Assembly: GCA_964612465.1 (NCBI GenBank)
Contig: CAZTDF010000212.1
Location: 1 to 7,564 of the forward strand
Reading direction: 5' to 3'
DNA: 7,564 bases
From: JAFGPJ01 sp964612465
GTDB taxonomy: Bacteria; Planctomycetota; Phycisphaerae; Sedimentisphaerales; Anaerobacaceae
A program made the position numbers and the translations under genes. The notes beneath the pieces are model-generated. The model saw only the letters and a list, made by a program, of their open reading frames with translations. It searched no databases and had not been told where the DNA came from. Of this stretch, positions 6,801-7,564 are shown one piece after another (position 1 is the first letter of the stretch; each line of letters begins with the position of its first letter).

Positions 6801-7564
6801 TTCACTTTCGGATCGGCAAGCTTTTCCAATAGACTGCTTTGACTCTCGTGTGATCCGTTTGAGGATCGCCGACTTAATGCGAGAGTGGTCGGCAGGGCCA
6901 ATGCAACTATCAACATAACTGTAATAGCAGAAGGAACCCAACTAAGATGGTGATTCTCTGAAGAATCCGCAGCGACTAATCGGCGGATGCGTCCGAAGAG
7001 ATTGCCGCCGGATGCTGCTACTGCCAATTCGCCGCGTTTGCGCCGGATTTCTTCCATTGAGGCCAGGGCCCTGGCGTAACGAATTCGGTCGCCGGAGATG
7101 CTGACAGCCAGGTCGTCGCAGCAGTTTTCGCGCTCGGCGCGGATCTTGTGCGAGATCCACCACACGGCGGGATGATAAAAGCCGAGAGTCTCGACGACCG
7201 TTTGCAGCATGTTAACTAAATAATCATACCGGCGGATGTGGGCCAGCTCGTGCGCCAGCAGCGCTTCGAGCTGTTCCGTGGAGAGACCTGCCAAGGCGCT
7301 GGCTGGCAATAATATCACCGGGCGCAGCCAGCCGACAACAGTCGGGACCTGAACCAGCGCAGATTCCACGAGCTGAACCGCGCGCTTTACTCCAAGGCGT
7401 TGGGATAACCGGCGTAGCTTTGTAAGGAGCGAGGCATTTACCTGTTTGACCATTTTTTTTCGCAGCCGCTGCAGTTGTGCCCAGCCGCCTAAGTGCCAGA
7501 GCGATAGCCCGAAGACGCCGAGCAGCCATGCTGAGACGATGTAGGGCAGGGCCGGTTCGAGCAG
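788..7564 (-). CDS. Giant M56 (BlaR1/MecR1-type) metallopeptidase with secretin, thioredoxin-like and regulatory-like modules; 5' partial
   Basis: The frame runs unbroken from the window edge to TAA at 788-790. The ATG at 7451-7453 is not the start: 37 further in-frame codons continue to the edge, encode a membrane helix (YIVSAWLLGVFGLSLWHL) and no ribosome binding site precedes that ATG. Of BlaR1-type topology, the last two helices are visible, with the zinc protease domain (residues 1-171) between them on the cytoplasmic side and everything after residue 193 outside. In BlaR1/MecR1, ligand sensing by the external part triggers the protease, which inactivates a BlaI/MecI repressor. Here the penicillin-binding sensor is absent and replaced by about 2000 residues of other modules, listed separately. 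The tail (2184-2221) is Pro/Lys-rich and then charged. BlaR1 has about 600 residues, so this is nearly four times longer. The likely role is an envelope sensor or protease; the signal and target are unknown. No stop or frameshift interrupts it. Confidence 0.95.
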   Translation of the reverse strand: MLEPALPYIVSAWLLGVFGLSLWHLGGWAQLQRLRKKMVKQVNASLLTKLRRLSQRLGVKRAVQLVESALVQVPTVVGWLRPVILLPASALAGLSTEQLEALLAHELAHIRRYDYLVNMLQTVVETLGFYHPAVWWISHKIRAERENCCDDLAVSISGDRIRYARALASMEEIRRKRGELAVAASGGNLFGRIRRLVAADSSENHHLSWVPSAITVMLIVALALPTTLALSRRSSNGSHESQSSLLEKLADPKVNAEGQQILKQMAEINRYWLIAPSPKVENYSYDFNLYDWDSNEPIREAIKVKRPARVNSKWRQGITYNSVLHKLISDPSSTIIRKIRKDRQLIQLDFIFRDFTEIECGNGISHSWRGYFSGQVKTGSLWLDAKKIIPVKVKAGWLVEYFSEYVATDESHYVPLKITVGNDINLYHWKFGFYEPGLWLFENATYRQDEESQPRMAASINNLKINQRTAVKTKIPVVEVPELNESREVKVRKTSKPRKSVTLTLTEQGMSFEGQTITLDQFGSLLADVPEPENTGLKLVLAADSFSSEKLNDVKTRISILSRELGFKYLSCISEGTSTLEKPCEEYFFTAPLEFNRDIYIRQNATGQFKQKYYRSEKGWGTDETGQHKELATVYANSIKFQKSLFRGNVSAKLKIAYASWPKAKWQIIVRLLDDKGKRLAQASSVHNTGGYIRSGIPLYFSSELDFSFGRDEKLSKAAAFEIAVTPLPENESNLNDLSAIPDETFQLSDTTEQEQLDRILEKYADGSSADESGNDSKSVCESVESYIAAALAGNDEKAAEYAYPDTAVAAQTKDMREILQGQDAKIVAACIGEWNSLAISSVIQADGRTCSVIFHLKKIILDQKVNWLIDDIDLETLDTIGKQIQYFINNVPDAKTIIINPDTHANIQTDAAVENDEGRIEGRIIDINTGKGISGVQLAAVPDSSPESNERFACTSAEDGTFAIGGLQSGEYLLQGDFPSVDVDVVSGRCTNDVLIGVSRGETVPAPKETTAEQQGGGQIMLDVNLIKIPADTIKNIFEPNESLTSELLVRNGYEIAGRLLRLRQELKDAQQIANPQVLMLNNDNSAITITKEEFFIRHYEPIEGEPGKFAPQLQHLEVGWKFKIHAKIIESGEKVHIELATRQQGPDFETRQYRPGYDYQIPVRPEIFVTEFTAKNGEPVVICRLKRGEPTFFLIVTPSALVPEPLPEPLLGKKLPEPDNIRNIDDFKQAEGKPTLICFWDMNQRPSRNLVSELAKREKELSEKDVAVYLVHTSNVEPAKLKQWLDSSKTPFACGNIEGDAEEVLFNWGVWAQPWLILTDQEGVVRAEGFNIEQLDEKLHANGTNDVLNRAEGANFAGNSRPGESADKPQEKTDDQRKAEVFGRVSQDGRNVVWARVIAHIRSDQTSKQDSRPPALNTRTDENGLYRFADLPAGRYSISVMSPKGNLNMAQKQINLELGYRTELNFGDEEGFTLTGVVTVDGEAVEIASVRIPLPNESIKWDWTDRNGKFRITGIPSGQYRLFTTYDKDLDPVTFTWGQIYDTRFDKRQITIENDLSVDINLEEQRSRDNLPAEESVINNSRDPMLIKSAAPSMEDKTIVRIDLSVVEVFPDLKMDRETTIAARNLLGPTFGSSTDAVDLLRKAADTTAAIEGESGSDKRVTQEMFKVLVDMMTSKGYMKILLRPTLEVVDGQAAIIKANQDSIQITPNVLENGKIDLQFEAALSSESIRRDDEQTPIINKLEISTQIRLSPGESGIISGMKQAGLLTEPDKAAKELEVPASEILVILTPTIVDTAGNQLNGIDVKDEATVNKEYEVVLIRYADVMEVAEHINKALQQMLEKDLRESVHIQPLERTRQIIIFGRPDMRQMVKKLIAEIDMQVEHSKKLSKLGKALLIYTNDHNDKYPDSLAQVKPYLKTEEFAWAQQNVTYYGKGRTVADPPDMWLARDNRQAVATKGTNILFNDGRVEFIKSGRQKDRGTDKDQIMIDIKILTVSDEFMKYIGLDPNSAASSEDWADYLVHASDDSASFVVDQLHEDLLLRVVAARMSTHKDIQMLHKPQVLAMAGKKFEIHITDSEHFMLIAPVEPNGSSVESESKSNRIELGTTVRLTPNLTPDRKNVELDFEWEYRRLQGIREQTGPDGKVQKIPQVDVDRIKTPCTVPDGKTLLITGKKIIEQKKEPKKPRLSDLPLIGGLFSSPTKTEETKYLLIMVKPVINPPKKAPPKPQPIDPNDPLVIKLEEKFKHSDEKSGFSPP
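905..1609 (-). other. Secretin domain C with classical C-terminus
   Basis: Residues 1949-2183. IMIDIKILTVSDEFMKYIGL opens the domain. KPQVLAMAGKKFEIHIT, ELGTTVRLTPNLTPDRKNV and VPDGKTLLITGKKI follow, and DLPLIGGLFSS plus YLLIMVKPVI close it. The last two are the textbook secretin ending (D-L-P-x-I/L-G-x-L-F, then L-x-I-x-V-x-P). This is the best preserved of the three copies and, with the preceding N-like domain, could be a secretin gene fused onto the protease. Confidence 0.85.
1634..1912 (-). other. Prepilin C-terminus-like module
   Basis: Residues 1848-1940. LSKLGKALLIYTNDHNDKYP and later GTNILFNDGRVEFIKSG resemble the C-terminal part of planctomycete type II-pseudopilin-like (DUF1559) proteins, which end in an 'H-x9-D-G' motif. 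The DG is present at 1930-1931 but the usual His position is Ala or Thr. The hydrophobic N-terminal prepilin helix is absent, so this is a borrowed module and not a pilin. Confidence 0.6.
1913..2122 (-). other. Secretin_N-like domain
   Basis: Residues 1778-1847. EYEVVLIRYADVMEVAEHIN, then VHIQPLERTRQIIIFGRPDM and VKKLIAEIDMQ reproduces the short N1-type ring-forming domain of secretins (strand, helix, strand with a conserved 'I-I-x-G', helix ending in 'I-D'). In secretins such domains precede the barrel domain, so this one belongs naturally with secretin domain C rather than B. Confidence 0.75.
2174..2767 (-). other. Secretin domain B
   Basis: Residues 1563-1760. After an opening strand (IVRIDLSVVEVF) and helices, the core is clear: LLRPTLEVVDGQAAIIKA, ITPNVLENGKIDLQFEAALS, LEISTQIRLSPGESGIISGM and ILVILTPTIVD. 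This order matches the membrane-spanning C domain of type II/III secretins, including the final 'L-x-I-L-T-P-x-I-V' strand. Confidence 0.8.
2867..3145 (-). other. Carboxypeptidase-regulatory-like domain 3
   Basis: Residues 1437-1529. FTLTGVVTVDGEAVEIASV, WTDRNGKFRITGIPSGQYRL and ITIENDLSVDINLEE repeat the layout of domain 2 immediately before it. Sequence identity between the two is low outside the D-x-N-G-x-x-R-x-x-x-x-P-x-G-x-Y core, so any duplication is old. Confidence 0.75.
3164..3424 (-). other. Carboxypeptidase-regulatory-like domain 2
   Basis: Residues 1344-1430. AEVFGRVSQDGRNVVWARVIA, TDENGLYRFADLPAGRYSI and the closing QINLELGYRTELNF strand give a full regulatory-like beta-sandwich. 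It follows a charged linker (GESADKPQEKTDDQRK) after the thioredoxin fold and lies directly before domain 3. Confidence 0.8.
3539..3901 (-). other. Thioredoxin-fold domain lacking the redox cysteines
   Basis: Residues 1185-1305. The TlpA/redoxin layout is complete: KPTLICFWD strand, helix with LVSELAKREKEL, VAVYLVHTSN strand, then FNWGVWAQPWLILTDQEGVV with the cis-proline at P1279. At the active-site position, where active members read W-C-x-x-C, the text is FWDMNQRPSRN, so Gln and Ser occupy the two cysteine positions. The domain cannot do disulfide exchange by the usual route and is likely a binding module. Confidence 0.8.
3931..3954 (-). repeat. Perfect 12-bp tandem repeat, two copies
   Basis: GCGGCTCCGGCA occurs at 3931-3942 and again at 3943-3954 without a gap, and a partial third TCCGGCA lies nearby at 3909-3915. 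In the coding frame this gives the VPEPLPEPLLGKKLPEP linker between secretin-like domain A and the thioredoxin fold. The unit is four codons long, so copy-number change would keep the frame and only lengthen the linker. Confidence 0.85.
3953..4510 (-). other. Secretin-like domain A
   Basis: Residues 982-1167. It opens with an IMLDVNLIKIP strand and continues through IANPQVLMLNNDNSAITI, a secretin hallmark (a 'NP-x-V' strand, then a turn with N and an A-x-I strand). It then runs through LEVGWKFKIHAKI and VHIELATRQQG, and closes with FVTEFTAKNGEPVVICRL and FFLIVTPSAL. It is more diverged than the two later copies and is followed by a PEP-rich linker. Confidence 0.65.
4556..4810 (-). other. Carboxypeptidase-regulatory-like domain 1
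   Basis: Residues 882-966. GRIEGRIIDINTGKGISGV, SAEDGTFAIGGLQSGEYLL and a closing strand form the usual seven-strand transthyretin-like sandwich. Its D-G-x-F-x-I-x-G-L-x-x-G-x-Y signature returns in two later domains of the same protein. Confidence 0.8.
4919..5236 (-). other. NTF2-like domain
   Basis: Residues 740-845. A helix (SVESYIAAALAGNDEKAAEY) followed by a helical turn (MREILQG) and then strands ending in VNWLIDDIDLET matches the cone-shaped NTF2-like fold, whose last strand commonly reads 'W-x-I-D-D-I'. Extracytoplasmic members usually bind a ligand or dimerise; no catalytic residue set can be pointed out here. Confidence 0.5.
5369..5818 (-). other. Beta-rich module of unknown function
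   Basis: Residues 546-695. Strand-like segments alternate with turns (RDIYIRQNATGQFKQKYY, WQIIVRLLDDKGKRLAQASS, PLYFSSELDFSFG, AAFEIAVTPLPE), which suggests a beta-sandwich. No catalytic or metal-binding motif is visible. A short acidic, Ser-rich linker (about 696-740) separates it from the next domain. Confidence 0.35.
5819..6067 (-). other. ExbD/TolR-like periplasmic module (tentative)
   Basis: Residues 463-545. The order VTLTLTEQGMSFEGQTITLD, then a helix, then TGLKLVLAADS, a helix and LGFKYLS follows the strand-helix-strand-helix-strand pattern of the ExbD/TolR periplasmic domain. I recall close relatives of this text in other planctomycete M56 proteins, where it also follows the first external region. 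There is no ExbD membrane helix or proton-path aspartate here, so any motor function is excluded. A peptidoglycan or protein interaction role would be inference. Confidence 0.45.
6134..6841 (-). other. LolA-like beta region of the M56 protein (tentative)
   Basis: Residues 205-440, just outside the membrane. A helical stretch (LLEKLADP to MAEINRYW) is followed by alternating beta segments, including SGSLWLDAKKIIPVKVKAG-type text at 340-360 and FYEPGLWLFENATY at 396-409. A strand reading 'G-x-L-W-x-D-x-x-K-x-x-P-V-K' is what LolA/LolB-fold lipoprotein carriers show, so a half-barrel that binds a lipid or hydrophobic ligand is possible. This is the weakest domain call, and the region is markedly AT-richer than the protease domain. 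Confidence 0.35.
6872..7564 (-). other. M56 peptidase domain with last two visible membrane helices
   Basis: HELAH at residues 68-72 (7238-7252) is the HExxH zinc and catalytic motif. E109, in AERENCCDD, lies 41 residues after H68, the same spacing as the third zinc ligand in BlaR1. The LRPVILLP segment before the motif and the HPAVWWISHKIRAE segment after it are typical of the family. All three ligands are present, so the protease is predicted to be active. One membrane helix lies upstream of residue 1 and another at about residues 172-193 (PSAITVMLIVALALPTTLAL). Confidence 0.95.

Noticed and set aside
7451..7453. ATG as the start of the large gene
   Set aside because: No ribosome binding site precedes it, and the frame stays open upstream with a conserved-looking M56 membrane helix.
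7453..7460. Eight-A run on the coding strand as a transcriptional slippage site
   Set aside because: It lies inside conserved protease text that reads correctly on both sides; slippage would simply destroy the protein.
788..7564. Beta-lactam sensing as the function of the M56 protein
   Set aside because: There is no penicillin-binding sensor domain (no S-x-x-K, S-x-N, K-T-G set in the expected arrangement) after the membrane helix; only the protease half resembles BlaR1.

Overview
The window holds two convergent protein genes and one short non-coding leader. Everything from 788 to the right edge is one very long minus-strand reading frame that is still open at 7564, so its 5' end lies outside the window. 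A short plus-strand gene (157-801) runs towards it, and the two coding regions overlap tail to tail by 14 bp. I see no RNA gene, CRISPR array, insertion sequence or attachment site.

The large gene encodes at least 2258 residues. It begins with a BlaR1/MecR1-type M56 metallopeptidase (HELAH zinc motif, downstream glutamate, last membrane helix). After the helix come about 2000 residues that should be extracytoplasmic. In order they are: a LolA-like beta region, a short ExbD/TolR-like module, a beta-rich region, an NTF2-like domain, a carboxypeptidase-regulatory-like beta-sandwich, a secretin-like domain, a thioredoxin fold without its cysteines, two more regulatory-like sandwiches, a second secretin domain, a Secretin_N-like domain, a prepilin C-terminus-like module and a third secretin domain ending in a classical secretin C-terminus. 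Residue numbers for this protein count from the Met codon at 7453-7451; 37 more residues are visible upstream of it.

This architecture, from memory of the families, points to the Planctomycetota (perhaps Phycisphaerae/Sedimentisphaerales-like). There, M56 proteins often carry long extracytoplasmic tails built from these modules and often follow a BlaI/MecI-type repressor gene. That taxonomic call is inference. A repressor gene, if present, would lie just beyond the right edge.

The small gene encodes a 214-residue, apparently soluble protein that I cannot assign to a named family. It has a good ribosome binding site and an AT-rich leader with a small bulged inverted repeat. Nothing in the sequence links its function to the large protein other than the overlapping 3' ends, which make the two transcripts potentially antisense to each other.
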